A DNA stretch of 64,000 bases from Catellatospora bangladeshensis (GCF_016862575.1 NZ_BONF01000010.1:310001-374000), one strand, 5' to 3'. Shown: positions 40,540-49,362, counted from the stretch's first letter. The notes: generated by a model not told the origin, from the sequence alone. Made by a program: numbers and translations.

Positions 40540-43024
40540 GCAGTTGGGTGAGGATGGTGGGGTCGGTGATCCTGGCGTCGTCGGCGAGCAGGAGGACCTT
40601 GCTGAGGATGACGCTGGTCATCCGGTCGTCGTCGGCGAAGGGCAGGAACAGGCGCCGGTGCGGCTTGTCGCCGAACCCGGCGGGGACGATGCAGAGGTGG
40701 CCGCCCGGTTCGAGGTGGATGCTGCCGCTGGTGAGGTGGATGCGGTAGGTCGCGCGGGTGCCGCGCACCACGGCGGCGGTGCCGTCCACGGTGACGTTGC
40801 GCAGGCGGAGGTCGGCGACGAGGGCGGCGAGCACCTCGGCCCGGCTCTGCGCGGCCGGGGTGGACAGGTGCCCGGCGGCGTCGCGGCCGGCCACCGACAC
40901 GACCAGGTCCAGGTCGCGCATGACCTCGGAGAAGACCACCGGCGGGACCTCGGCCAGCGGCACGGCGTCCTTTCCGGACAGGAAGCGCACCCGGCCGACC
41001 TCGACCTCGCCCATGCCCCAGTACCCGTGGAAGTCGCAGCTCAGTGCCGCGGTCAGGGCGCCGGCCGGGCGGGTCGCCTGGTGGTCGGCGTACTCGTGGT
41101 GGGTGTGCCAGCCCCGCCCGGACAGCAGCCGCGCGGCCACCCGGCCCGACACGACGTGCCCGGCGAATCGCGCCGACGCGTCCCCGGCCTCCCGCTCGGG
41201 TGGGGTGAGCAGGTACAGCTCCCGGAACGCCTGCCGCACCGGCTGGCGCAGCCGCCGCCGGACCACCTCCGCCTGCCAGCGGGCCAGCTCCCCCGCCTGA
41301 AAGAGGTGGTAGGGGTGCACGGCGGTAACCGGCCCGCCCGCGTCCACGTCGCCCAGGAACCCGATCCCGCCGGACGCGTCCTGCCACAGCAGACCCGCCG
41401 CCATCGCCGCACCGGCGGGCAGCCGCCGCAGCCGCGCCAGGTCCGCGGGCGCGAGCGCGCCGCCCCCGGCGACCAGCCGTTCCATGGTGCCGGCGCGCAT
41501 CCGGCGGGCCTGGTCGCGCAGCAGGTCCTGGTGTTCGCGGCTCGCGGTGTAGCGGGCGTCGGACCGCACCTGCTTCGGCACCGTCTTGAGCGGCTTGCCC
41601 GCGCTGGTCACGGTGATGACCGGGTCGGGACCGTCGAGCACCACCGCGACCGTGTAGTCGCCGAGCTGCCACGCCGGTGCGGGCTCCTCGGCGAGCCGGG
41701 ACTCGCAGTCCCACTCCAGCGCGCTCGCGTCGGGCAGCCCGGCGACCTGCGCCAGGTGCTCCAGCGCCACCTCGACCGCGGCGGCGTGGCTGTGCCGCCG
41801 GTTCGGGCCGAGCTTCGGCCCGCGCCGGGCGGCCTCCCGCAGCGCCAGATAGCGGTCCAGCACGGTCTCGCCGTCGGCCAGGGGCAGCATGCCGTACGCG
41901 GCGATGCCCGCCAGCGCGTTGTGCTTCACGCGTTTGAGCACCGCCGCCCGGTTGTGGCCGAGCACCGCGCTCACCAGCTCGCTGGGCACGAGCTTGAGCA
42001 GCTCCCGGGTGCCGTCCGGCCCCGCCGTCGCGGCCGCGGCGAGGATCGCGGCCCGGTCGTGGCGCACCACCTCGCCGCCCTCGATCTCCTCCAGCAGCCG
42101 GAACAGCTCGACGGCGGGCGCGAGGCCGAGCAGCGGCAGCACCGCGTACGCGTCGCCCGCCGCGCGGCGCAGCCGGAACGCGCGCTGCCGCACCGCCTCC
42201 GGCTGCCCGTCCAGGTGGGCGACGTACGCCGCCAGCTCGTCCGGGGTCAGCGCGGCGGCGCCGAAACGCTCGCCGGTGGCCGCCTCACCCGCCCAGTCCA
42301 GCCCGCGTAGCGCGAACCGCAGCCCGTGCGGCCTGAACTGCGGCAGCTCGTCGTCCGGCGGCGCCTCAGCGCTGAGGCGCCACAGCACCTCCTGCGCGTA
42401 CGGCCGCACCGCCGCCGCGTGCGGCGACGGCGCCTGCGCGGCCCCGCCGTATCTCGACGCGTCGCCGAACAGCTCGTTGCCCAGGAACCGGTCCGCGGCG
42501 AACGCCTCCTCGACCAGCGCCTCGTCCAGCGCGCCCGCCGTGGCGAGCCCGCCCAGCAGCCGCACCGTGTCGGTGCGCGACAGCCAGCCCAGCGGCGTAC
42601 GCAGCAGCACCCGCATCCCGGGCACGTCACCGGCGCTCACCACCTGCGTGACGATCTCACCCAGCGGCGGGCGTGGGACCAGGCCGAAGTGGAGCAGCTT
42701 GCACAGCGCCGCCAGCCGGGTGGCCGTGGGCCAGGGCGCGTCCAGCACCTGCACCGCGCCCGCGCCGGGGGCCAGCGGGAACGCCTCGTCGTAGGCCGCA
42801 TTCAGCGCCGCGTCGAGGTCGGCGATGCGGGCGCCGTGCAGATTGCCGAGCAGCCGGTCGTCGCCGCGTTTGACCTGGCGGCGGATCTGCGGCCCCAGCT
42901 CCAGCAGCCGCCCGCGATCACCGGCGCGCAGCGCCGCCCGGACCTCCTCGACGCGGGCCTGCAGCGCGGCCCGCTCCTGCTCGAACGCCTCGCGGTACTG
43001 CTCCGGCACCGGATAATGCAGCAC
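40520..43024 (-). CDS. DUF4132-domain protein (MolR-like C-terminal family)
   Basis: About 834 aa, soluble, mostly helical repeats. Near the C terminus 'LAEVPPVVFSEVMRDLDLVVSVAG' and 'VILSKVLLLADDARITDPTIL' are typical of DUF4132, the domain found behind WGR in E. coli MolR. There is no WGR domain here. GTG at 43024 starts 1 nt after the stop of a MoaD-like gene, a very tight coupling. The last residues (GRAPS) and TAA come from a family-2 repeat, so the original C terminus may have been a few residues different. The role is unknown; a partnership with a ubiquitin-like protein is suggested by the operon. Confidence 0.85.
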   Translation of the reverse strand: MLHYPVPEQYREAFEQERAALQARVEEVRAALRAGDRGRLLELGPQIRRQVKRGDDRLLGNLHGARIADLDAALNAAYDEAFPLAPGAGAVQVLDAPWPTATRLAALCKLLHFGLVPRPPLGEIVTQVVSAGDVPGMRVLLRTPLGWLSRTDTVRLLGGLATAGALDEALVEEAFAADRFLGNELFGDASRYGGAAQAPSPHAAAVRPYAQEVLWRLSAEAPPDDELPQFRPHGLRFALRGLDWAGEAATGERFGAAALTPDELAAYVAHLDGQPEAVRQRAFRLRRAAGDAYAVLPLLGLAPAVELFRLLEEIEGGEVVRHDRAAILAAAATAGPDGTRELLKLVPSELVSAVLGHNRAAVLKRVKHNALAGIAAYGMLPLADGETVLDRYLALREAARRGPKLGPNRRHSHAAAVEVALEHLAQVAGLPDASALEWDCESRLAEEPAPAWQLGDYTVAVVLDGPDPVITVTSAGKPLKTVPKQVRSDARYTASREHQDLLRDQARRMRAGTMERLVAGGGALAPADLARLRRLPAGAAMAAGLLWQDASGGIGFLGDVDAGGPVTAVHPYHLFQAGELARWQAEVVRRRLRQPVRQAFRELYLLTPPEREAGDASARFAGHVVSGRVAARLLSGRGWHTHHEYADHQATRPAGALTAALSCDFHGYWGMGEVEVGRVRFLSGKDAVPLAEVPPVVFSEVMRDLDLVVSVAGRDAAGHLSTPAAQSRAEVLAALVADLRLRNVTVDGTAAVVRGTRATYRIHLTSGSIHLEPGGHLCIVPAGFGDKPHRRLFLPFADDDRMTSVILSKVLLLADDARITDPTILTQLQGRAPS

Positions 43025-43025
43025 C

Positions 43026-43439
43026 TCAGCCCCCGACCAGCGCGGTGAGCCGCACGAACACCACCGGCTCGCCGAGCCGCAACACGATCTCCTCGTCCAG
43101 GGCGTCGGCCTGGACACCGTTCACGAACAGGGCGAACGCGCCCGCCTCGAACGCGCGCCAGGCGCGAGCCACCTCGGCGTCCGGGTCCGGGTCCGCCTCG
43201 GCACGGCCGGGCAGGCGCACCACTCCCGTGGCGGCCTGCGCGCGGACCTCGGCGTCGGTGAGGTACTGCCGGTCCAGCATGGCCCGGCAGCGTGAGTGGT
43301 CCCCACGCCAGGCGCGGACCTGCTCGGCGACCGCGGCCCGGATCAGCTCGCGCACCGTCGTCCGCTCCCGCGCCAGCTCGATCAGCACGTCCGGCAGCCG
43401 TTCCCCGCCCGGGACCCGGCTACGCACCTCCACCCGCAT
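43026..43439 (-). CDS. MoaD/ThiS-like beta-grasp protein ending in Gly-Gly
   Basis: About 137 aa. The end, 'FVNGVQADALDEEIVLRLGE' followed by PVVFVRLTALVGG, has the pattern of sulfur carriers of the MoaD/ThiS family (VNG...L..GDEV.F.PPVxGG) including the terminal diglycine (136-137), which is adenylated by an E1-like enzyme in that family. The N terminus ('MRVEVRSRVPGG', 'RTTVRELIRAAVAEQV') fits the first hairpin and helix. Between them an insert of about 60 residues makes the protein longer than MoaD. No E1 gene lies nearby. ATG 43439 is used since GGAGG lies 5 nt upstream. It is directly coupled to the DUF4132 gene. Confidence 0.65.
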   Translation of the reverse strand: MRVEVRSRVPGGERLPDVLIELARERTTVRELIRAAVAEQVRAWRGDHSRCRAMLDRQYLTDAEVRAQAATGVVRLPGRAEADPDPDAEVARAWRAFEAGAFALFVNGVQADALDEEIVLRLGEPVVFVRLTALVGG

Positions 43440-43676
43440 CGTCGCCTCCACGCCTCGAAGATCGCCCGACCCTAACCGCCTGGTACGACACCGTCCGGAC
43501 CGGACGGACGCGGTGCGGGTGACCGGCGTCCTACGTATGACTAGACGGCCCCACGCACCCCTCTAGGTAGGCCACGGCCAGGCAAGATACGCCATCGCTG
43601 CGGATGGATCGAGCCCGCCGGGAGACGAGTATTGGTCATGTCAGAAAGACAGGAACCACGGACTGAGGAGTCTGAG

Positions 43677-43823
43677 ATGTTCGGATCGCCCGAGCTGTAC
43701 TTCGATCTCGCGAAGCTGCACCACCGCGAGCTCCTGGACGAGGCCGAGAAGGAGCGGGTGGCCGCGAGGCTGCAGCGCCACGGCCGCAAGCGCCGCCAGG
43801 CGCACGACCGCAACGCGCGGTGA
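43677..43823 (+). CDS. Small charged actinobacterial protein
   Basis: 48 aa: 'MFGSPELYFDLAKLHHRELL' then a basic helix 'EKERVAARLQRHGRKRRQAH'. One amphipathic helix, probably cytoplasmic; no function known to me. The ATG at 43677 is preceded by GAGGAG 7 nt upstream, so it is chosen over the in-frame ATG at 43638. The region 43440-43676 upstream shows no other feature. Confidence 0.65.
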   Translation: MFGSPELYFDLAKLHHRELLDEAEKERVAARLQRHGRKRRQAHDRNAR

Positions 43824-43935
43824 ACCCCACCGGCACAGGCCCGGGAGCCGTCACACGGCCCCGGGCCTGTTCGTATGCCCCGCCCGCCGCGAAACCCGGT
43901 GCCCTCGCGCGGCACCCGGACGGCACAATGTCCCG

Positions 43936-44328
43936 ATGCCCGGACTGAGCGCCGCCCTGCTGACCGAGATCAACCCGCTCGCCCGTCCCGAGCGGCTGCG
44001 CCTGCTGGCACGCCGCGCGCGGGAGCTGGCCGGGACGCCCGCGCTCGACGCCCTGCTGGCCGAACTCCGCACGGGCGACACGTTCCACCGTGAGCTGAGG
44101 CTGTTTTTCGCCACCGTCGCCGGGCACCGCGACGCCGTCATCGCCACGCTGGCCGACCCCGACCCCGAGCTGCAGTCCATCGCCCTGGGCGGCTGGCTGC
44201 GCAGCCGCCCCGTCACCGCGGGCGAGTTGTGGGACCTGCTCGCCGACGCGCCCGCCCGGCTGCGCCGCACCGCCTACCGCGCCCTGCGTGGAGGCATCTC
44301 CGCAGCCGCCACAACTTCTGGGTTGTAA
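43936..44328 (+). CDS. Probable N-terminal remnant of a large HEAT-like protein
   Basis: 130 aa. The first residues 'LTEINPLARPERLRLLARRA' and the repeat 'LADPDPELQSIALGGWLRSR' to 'LADAPARLRRTAYRALRGG' resemble the N terminus of very large (about 1000 aa) actinomycete proteins of HEAT-like repeats, as I remember them. Here the frame ends at 130 aa inside the 40-nt hairpin at 44309-44348, whose bases encode the last residues and stop. This looks like a truncation. CACAAT 6 nt before the ATG suggests a leaderless promoter, so the fragment may still be expressed. Confidence 0.5.
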   Translation: MPGLSAALLTEINPLARPERLRLLARRARELAGTPALDALLAELRTGDTFHRELRLFFATVAGHRDAVIATLADPDPELQSIALGGWLRSRPVTAGELWDLLADAPARLRRTAYRALRGGISAAATTSGL

Positions 44329-44348
44329 CCACAACGCAGAAGTTGTGG
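44309..44348. repeat. Hairpin element, family 3, copy 3
   Basis: CCACAACTTCTG (44309-44320) pairs with CAGAAGTTGTGG (44337-44348), with an inner GTTGT-AACC-ACAAC stem-loop. It has the same 40-nt length and core as the hairpin at 10226-10265, with matching compensatory changes. It contains the TAA that ends the fragment gene at 44328. Confidence 0.75.
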
Positions 44349-44502
44349 CCCGGCGACGGTGATTGCTCCGGACGGGGCCCGCCCGCGATGCCGACCTCGC
44401 CGGGTGACGGCTCACCCGTGGCGCGAATGAGGCCGAGCACACAGTCCGGCGGGCGGAAAACGCCTGGCGGTCCTGTCCGTACCCGCCGGTACGCTGTCGC
44501 CC

Positions 44503-47235
44503 GTGGGTAGTCAGCGTGGTGGGGTCAGCTCGGCGATGATCGGGCGCGACCGTGAGCTGCGCCAGCTGACCCAGCTCGTGGCGGCCCGGCGACCGGCGGT
44601 GGTGTTCGTCGGCGGCGAGCCCGGCATCGGCAAGACCCGCCTGGTCCGCGAGCTGCTGACGACCCTGCCCGAGCAGGCCGTGGCGCTGGTCGGCCAGGCC
44701 GAGCCCGACTCCCTGGCCCGGCCGTACGAGCTGCTCCTCGACGCGGTCGACGGCGTGGACGTGCCCGCCGGCCGCCTGACCGCCCTGACCGATCCGCAGC
44801 TCAGCCCGGTCGAGCGGCTGCACAGCGGGCTGTCGCTGGTCGCGGACCTGTCCGGCGAGGCGCCGACGGTCATCGTGTTCGAGGACCTGCACTGGGCCGA
44901 CTCGGAGAGCGCGGCCCTGTTCGAGCGCCTGGCCGACACCGACGGCCCGCGCCTGCTCGTCGGCACCTACCGGCCGGACGAGGTGAGCAACCGCCACCCG
45001 CTGGCCTCGCTGCTGGAGCGCATGGAACGCCGCCACGCCGTGACGCACCTGCGGCTGGAGCGGCTCACCGAGTCGGAGACCGCGGCGCTGCTGGCGACCG
45101 TCACCGGCCGCCCGGTGCCCTACCGCACCGCCGCCGCGCTCTTCCACCGCACGGGCGGCAACCCGTTCTTCCTGGAGGAGCTGCTCGGCTCCTGCGCGCC
45201 CGGCGACCTGGAGTCGCTGGTCGAGAAGCCGCTGCCGTGGAGCCTGGCCGAGGTGCTGCGGCGCCAGGTGGCCAGCCTCGACCCGGCGGCGCAGCGGGTC
45301 GTCGAGGCCGCGGCGGTGCTCGGCCGCCGGGCCCCGTTCGACCTGCTCGCGGAGGTGACCGGGGCGGGCGAGGACGAGCTGATCGGCGTGCTGCGCGACC
45401 TGGTGGTGCGCGGCGTGCTGGTCGAGGCGGGCGAGGACGAGTTCAGCTTCCGGCACGCGCTGGTGCGCGAGGCCATCACCGGCCAGATGCTGGGCCGCCA
45501 GCGCCGCCGCCTGCACGAGAGCGCCCTGGAGGCGCTGCAGCGCGGCGGCGACGCCGACCCGGCGCTGGTCGCCCACCACGCCCAGGCCGCCGGTCGGTAC
45601 GCCGACATGGTGTCCGCGGCCCGCCGCGGCGCGCTGGAGTACCTGGCCATCGGCTCGGCGTACCAGGCACTCCAGCTGGCGGAGATGGGCATGGCCGAGG
45701 AGCCCGACGACCTGGTGCTGCTGTCGGCGGCGGCGCGCGCCGCGTGGCTGGCCGGGCTGCTCGACGACGCCGCCGGGTACGCCCGGCGCTGGCGCGACCT
45801 GGCCGACGGCCCCGCCGACCGGGCCGACGCGCTCTACCTGCTGATCCGGCTGTCCTGGGAGGCCGACGACCTGCCGTGGCTGGAGCGGGTCACCGCCGAC
45901 CTGGAGCAGCTCATCGCCGAGCTGCCGCCCGGCGCGGACCAGGCGCGGGCGATGACCGCGGTGGCCCAGTCGGCGATGCTGCGCGACTACGACGACGAGT
46001 CGCTGGCCTGGGCCGACCGGGCGCTCGCGCTGGCCGCCGAGTTCGATCTGCCGCAGATCCGGCTGGCCGCGCTGGTCGAGAAGGGCACCGTGCTCACCGG
46101 CTACTCCGAGCGCGCCGTCGAGGGCCGGGCGATCCTGTCCGGGCTCGTCGCCGAGGCCGAGCGGCGCGGCGAGTGGGTGCTGGCCGCCCGCGCGCTCAAC
46201 CGCCTGCTGCACATGCCGCAGACCTCCTCGCTCACCGAGCAGGCCGAGCTGCTGGAGCGGATGCGCCGCGACGCCGAGCGGGCCGGGTTCGAGGCGCTGG
46301 CCGTGGCCGCGTACTACCAGGGCCGGGCCCGGCTGGCCATGCGCGAGGGCGACCTGCGGGCGGCGATCGGCGCGCTCGACGACGGCCGCGCCCGCGACCG
46401 CGGCTACCACTACTCGGGCCGCCGTGCCGACTACCACGCGGTGTTCCTGGCCGGGCTGTGCCTGGAGTCCGGCGCGCTGGACCGGGTGCGCCGACTGCTG
46501 GCCGACCTCGGCGGGATCGAGAAGGTCGACCCGATGGTGCTGCACAGCGTCGGCTTCCACCTGGCCTGCCGCGACGGCGACCTCGCCACCGCCGACGCGC
46601 TGCTGGACCGGGTCCTGGACGCCCTGCGCGCCCAGCCCTGGCGCAGCGGCGAGCAGGCCCACGACCTGCTGTCCGCCGCGCTGCACCTCGGGCTGCCGCT
46701 GCCCCGGCTCAAGCAGCTGTCCGAGGCGCTGCTCGACGGCCAGGTCTGGGACCACTGGCGCACCCTGGTCGAAGCCCAGGTCGCCGAGGTATGCGGCCGG
46801 ACCGCCGCGGCGTTCGACGGCTACCGTTCCGTCGCGGGGACACCCCTGCTCGCCCCGGCCGTCAACGGCACGGCCCACCTCGGCGCGGCCCGCTGCCTGC
46901 TCGCCCTGGGCCGCGACGCCGAAGCCGCCGACCGGGTGAACCGGGCCGGTGAGCTGCTACGACACTGGGCGGGCTGGCGCGTCGAGCAGCTCACCCAGCT
47001 CCAGGCGCAGCTCGGCCTCGCCCCCGCCGACAGCCGCCACACCGTCACCGGCATCGCCGCCCTCACCACCCGCGAACGCGAGGTCGCCCTCCTGGTCGCC
47101 GACGGCCTCACCAACGCCGAACTGGCCCGCCGCCTCTACATCTCCCCCCGCACCGCGGCCGTCCACGTCTCCAGCATCCTCCGCAAACTAGGCGTCACCT
47201 CCCGCACCGAAGTAACCACCGCCCTCACCCACTGA
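44503..47235 (+). CDS. LAL-type transcriptional regulator (ATPase + TPR-like + LuxR HTH)
   Basis: 910 aa. The N-terminal AAA/STAND ATPase has Walker A 'GGEPGIGKTRL' and Walker B 'TVIVFEDLHWAD'. A long helical tetratricopeptide-like middle follows, then a C-terminal LuxR helix-turn-helix ('LTTREREVALLVADGL', 'NAELARRLYISPRTAAVHVS'). This is the MalT-like LAL family that senses a ligand with ATP. The GTG at 44503 has TACGCT 7 nt upstream (leaderless). It sits just before the galactan genes, so it might act on them, though those carry LacI-type operators. It is far from the NRPS-PKS locus. Confidence 0.93.
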   Translation: MGSQRGGVSSAMIGRDRELRQLTQLVAARRPAVVFVGGEPGIGKTRLVRELLTTLPEQAVALVGQAEPDSLARPYELLLDAVDGVDVPAGRLTALTDPQLSPVERLHSGLSLVADLSGEAPTVIVFEDLHWADSESAALFERLADTDGPRLLVGTYRPDEVSNRHPLASLLERMERRHAVTHLRLERLTESETAALLATVTGRPVPYRTAAALFHRTGGNPFFLEELLGSCAPGDLESLVEKPLPWSLAEVLRRQVASLDPAAQRVVEAAAVLGRRAPFDLLAEVTGAGEDELIGVLRDLVVRGVLVEAGEDEFSFRHALVREAITGQMLGRQRRRLHESALEALQRGGDADPALVAHHAQAAGRYADMVSAARRGALEYLAIGSAYQALQLAEMGMAEEPDDLVLLSAAARAAWLAGLLDDAAGYARRWRDLADGPADRADALYLLIRLSWEADDLPWLERVTADLEQLIAELPPGADQARAMTAVAQSAMLRDYDDESLAWADRALALAAEFDLPQIRLAALVEKGTVLTGYSERAVEGRAILSGLVAEAERRGEWVLAARALNRLLHMPQTSSLTEQAELLERMRRDAERAGFEALAVAAYYQGRARLAMREGDLRAAIGALDDGRARDRGYHYSGRRADYHAVFLAGLCLESGALDRVRRLLADLGGIEKVDPMVLHSVGFHLACRDGDLATADALLDRVLDALRAQPWRSGEQAHDLLSAALHLGLPLPRLKQLSEALLDGQVWDHWRTLVEAQVAEVCGRTAAAFDGYRSVAGTPLLAPAVNGTAHLGAARCLLALGRDAEAADRVNRAGELLRHWAGWRVEQLTQLQAQLGLAPADSRHTVTGIAALTTREREVALLVADGLTNAELARRLYISPRTAAVHVSSILRKLGVTSRTEVTTALTH

Positions 47236-47276
47236 CCACCCGCCCCGCCCCGCGCCTCGAGCCTCGCCCGCGCCAA

Positions 47277-47351
47277 GATCGCGCGATTTGCCTGGCACAT
47301 GGGCGAATGCGCGCTCAAGATACGCCCGAGTGCCAGGCAAGTCGGATGATC
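47277..47351. repeat. 75-nt palindromic element, family 1, copy C (reverse orientation)
   Basis: It lies 41 nt after the LAL gene stop and is bounded by GATC. The complement contains GGGCGTATCTTGAG and then GCGCATTCGCCCATG, matching copy A closely, so this copy is inverted relative to A and B. In the 419-nt gap 47236-47654, the stretch 47352-47544 shows nothing else to me. Confidence 0.85.
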
Positions 47352-47544
47352 ATGGCGGCTCGCGGCCGGCACGGGGTGGCGGTCCGGGAAGAAGGTGGGA
47401 GGACCCCTCAGCAAGTCCGCAAGGGACGTGTCAGGTCACACGCACGAGGCGTGGACAGAGGAGGGGCCCTCCACGGCAGCGATCCTCCACCGAACGCCCC
47501 CGCCCGGTCAAGCCGGAGCGCGGCGGAGCAGGCGGCAGGGGCAC

Positions 47545-47586
47545 TTGACAGCGCGGGCTCGTGGATGTTTTCTGTGAACGTTCACA
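47545..47586 (+). promoter_or_regulatory. Promoter and LacI-type operator of the GH53 gene
   Basis: TTGACA (47545-47550), a 17-bp spacer and TTTTCT (47568-47573) are followed by the perfect palindrome TGTGAACGTTCACA (47573-47586), which overlaps the -10. Binding of the repressor encoded at 54755 would block transcription. Confidence 0.8.
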
Positions 47587-47654
47587 GCGGGCGCCCGGTC
47601 CGGTGTGGACGCCTCCGATGTGTCTGTGGGCAAACAAACACCTCAGGAGGACCC

Positions 47655-49208
47655 ATGCACAGAACGAAGGCACTGCTCGCCGCCGCGGCGCTGGCCGTCG
47701 CGACGGCGCTGGCCGCTCCCGCGCTGCCTGCGGCGGCCGCCTCGACGGTCACCAACCCCGGGTTCGAGTCCAACGGGGCGAGCCAGACCCCGTCCGGCTG
47801 GTCCGAGTCGGGCACGGTCGCGGCGTCGAAGTCCGAGGCGGGCGGGCGCAGCGGCAGCTACCGCGGCACGCACTGGTCGGCCTCGGCGTACACCGTCGAG
47901 ACGTACCAGACCCTGACCGGCCTGACCAGCGGGTCGTACACGCTGAGCGCGTGGGTGCGCTCGGGCGGCGGCCAGTCGGCGGCGTACGTCGCGATGAAGA
48001 ACTGCGGCGGTGCGCAGGCCCAGGCGAACATACCCACGAGCAGCTCGACCTGGGTGCAGGTGTCGGTGACGGCCAACGTCAGCTCCACCAACTGCACCAT
48101 CAGCGTCTACTCCAACGCCGCCGCCAACCAGTGGATCAACGTGGACGACGTCACCTTCGCCAAGAACGGCGGCGGCACCACCCTGCAGGTCAAGGGCGGT
48201 GACGTGTCCTCGGTGAAGAAGAACGAGGACAAGGGCGCGCTGTACTACAACGCCTCCGGCACGCAGCAGGACCCGCTGCTCATCCTCAGGAACGCGGGGA
48301 TGAACTACGCCCGGCTCAAGGTCTGGGTCAACCCGGCCGACGGCTACAACAACAAGGCCCGCGTGCTCACCATGGCCAGCCGGATCAAGGCGCAGGGCAT
48401 GAAGCTGCTGGTCGACTTCCACTACTCCGACTCGTGGGCCGACCCGGGCAAGCAGGTGCCGCCCGCGGCCTGGTCCGGCCACTCGCTGTCGCAGCTGGTG
48501 ACGGACGTCTACAACCACACGTACGACGTGCTCAACGCGCTGAAGGCGCAGGGCACGACGGCGGACATGGTGCAGGTCGGCAACGAGATCAACCCCGGCA
48601 TGCTGCTCCCGACCGGCAGCACCTCCAACTGGGGCAACCTGTCGCAGCTGCTCAAGTCCGGTATCAGCGCGGTCAAGGCCGTCAACTCGTCGACGCTGGT
48701 CATGCTGCACCTGGCCGAGGGCGGCGACAACGCCACCTTCCGCTGGTGGTTCGACCAGGCCGTGGCGTACGGGGTGCCGTTCGACGTGATCGGCGCGTCC
48801 TACTACTGCTACTGGCACGGCCCGATGTCCGGCCTGCAGACGAACCTGAACGACATGGCCTCGCGCTACGGCAAGCCGGTGCTCGTCGCGGAGACTGCCT
48901 ACGGGTTCACCACCGCGCAGGACGACGCGGAGACCAACATCTTCACCTCGTCGCTCGCGAGCACCTGCGGCTACCCGGCGACGGCGCAGGGCCAGCGGGA
49001 CGCGTTCCAGGCGGTGGTGAACATCGTGAAGAACGTGCCCAACGGCCGCGGCATGGGCGTCTTCTACTGGGAGCCGGCCTGGACCGCGCAGGCGGGCGCC
49101 GGCTGGGACCCCACCAACCCGTCGTCGGGCAACGGCTGGGAGAACCAGGCCCTGTTCGACTACAGCTCGCGGGCGCTGACCGCGATGTCGGTGTACGGCT
49201 CGATGTAG
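47655..49208 (+). CDS. Secreted arabinogalactan endo-beta-1,4-galactanase (GH53) with N-terminal CBM
   Basis: 517 aa. A Sec signal peptide (about 1-30, cleavage near AAA-ST) is followed by a carbohydrate-binding module ('VTNPGFESNGASQTPSGWSE', jelly-roll style, about 30-170) and the GH53 domain. The proton donor is Glu311 in 'QVGNEINPGML' and the nucleophile is Glu413 in 'VLVAETAYG'. It cuts beta-1,4-galactan outside the cell; the oligosaccharides feed the importer and GH42 enzyme nearby. ATG 47655 has AGGAGG 4 nt upstream. Controlled by the operator at 47573. Confidence 0.95.
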   Translation: MHRTKALLAAAALAVATALAAPALPAAAASTVTNPGFESNGASQTPSGWSESGTVAASKSEAGGRSGSYRGTHWSASAYTVETYQTLTGLTSGSYTLSAWVRSGGGQSAAYVAMKNCGGAQAQANIPTSSSTWVQVSVTANVSSTNCTISVYSNAAANQWINVDDVTFAKNGGGTTLQVKGGDVSSVKKNEDKGALYYNASGTQQDPLLILRNAGMNYARLKVWVNPADGYNNKARVLTMASRIKAQGMKLLVDFHYSDSWADPGKQVPPAAWSGHSLSQLVTDVYNHTYDVLNALKAQGTTADMVQVGNEINPGMLLPTGSTSNWGNLSQLLKSGISAVKAVNSSTLVMLHLAEGGDNATFRWWFDQAVAYGVPFDVIGASYYCYWHGPMSGLQTNLNDMASRYGKPVLVAETAYGFTTAQDDAETNIFTSSLASTCGYPATAQGQRDAFQAVVNIVKNVPNGRGMGVFYWEPAWTAQAGAGWDPTNPSSGNGWENQALFDYSSRALTAMSVYGSM

Positions 49209-49213
49209 GCGAC

Positions 49214-49249
49214 GGCGCCGCCGGGTGGTAGGGCACCCGGCGACGCCGC
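49214..49249 (+). terminator. Hairpin terminator after the GH53 gene
   Basis: GCCGGGTG (49221-49228) pairs with CACCCGGC (49235-49242). The outer CGGCG/CGCCG pairs extend the stem to 49214-49249. It starts 6 nt after the GH53 stop. Confidence 0.75.
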
Positions 49250-49252
49250 CGT

Positions 49253-49293
49253 TGACAGCCGACGCGACTGTTGCGAGTATGTGAACGCTCACA
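49253..49293 (+). promoter_or_regulatory. Orphan promoter and operator in a convergent gap
   Basis: TTGACA (49253-49258) is followed 21 nt later by TGTGAACGCTCACA (49280-49293), nearly the same layout as the GH53 promoter. Yet both flanking genes end here, and no plus-strand gene follows. It could drive RNA antisense to the GH42 gene or be a leftover of a lost regulon gene. Confidence 0.6.
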
Positions 49294-49362
49294 GACACAT
49301 CGGCGGTCTTCGCGCCGCGCCCGCCGCGACCACGCATCGCGCGTGGCGTCCGGCGGCGCGGT

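Noticed and set aside
44503-47235. LAL regulator as pathway regulator of the NRPS-PKS locus
   Set aside because: It lies 25 kb away beyond unrelated operons and next to the galactan genes.
47352-47544. Small plus-strand frames in the gap before the GH53 gene
   Set aside because: They have no ribosome-binding site, cross the promoter and operator, and resemble no protein.
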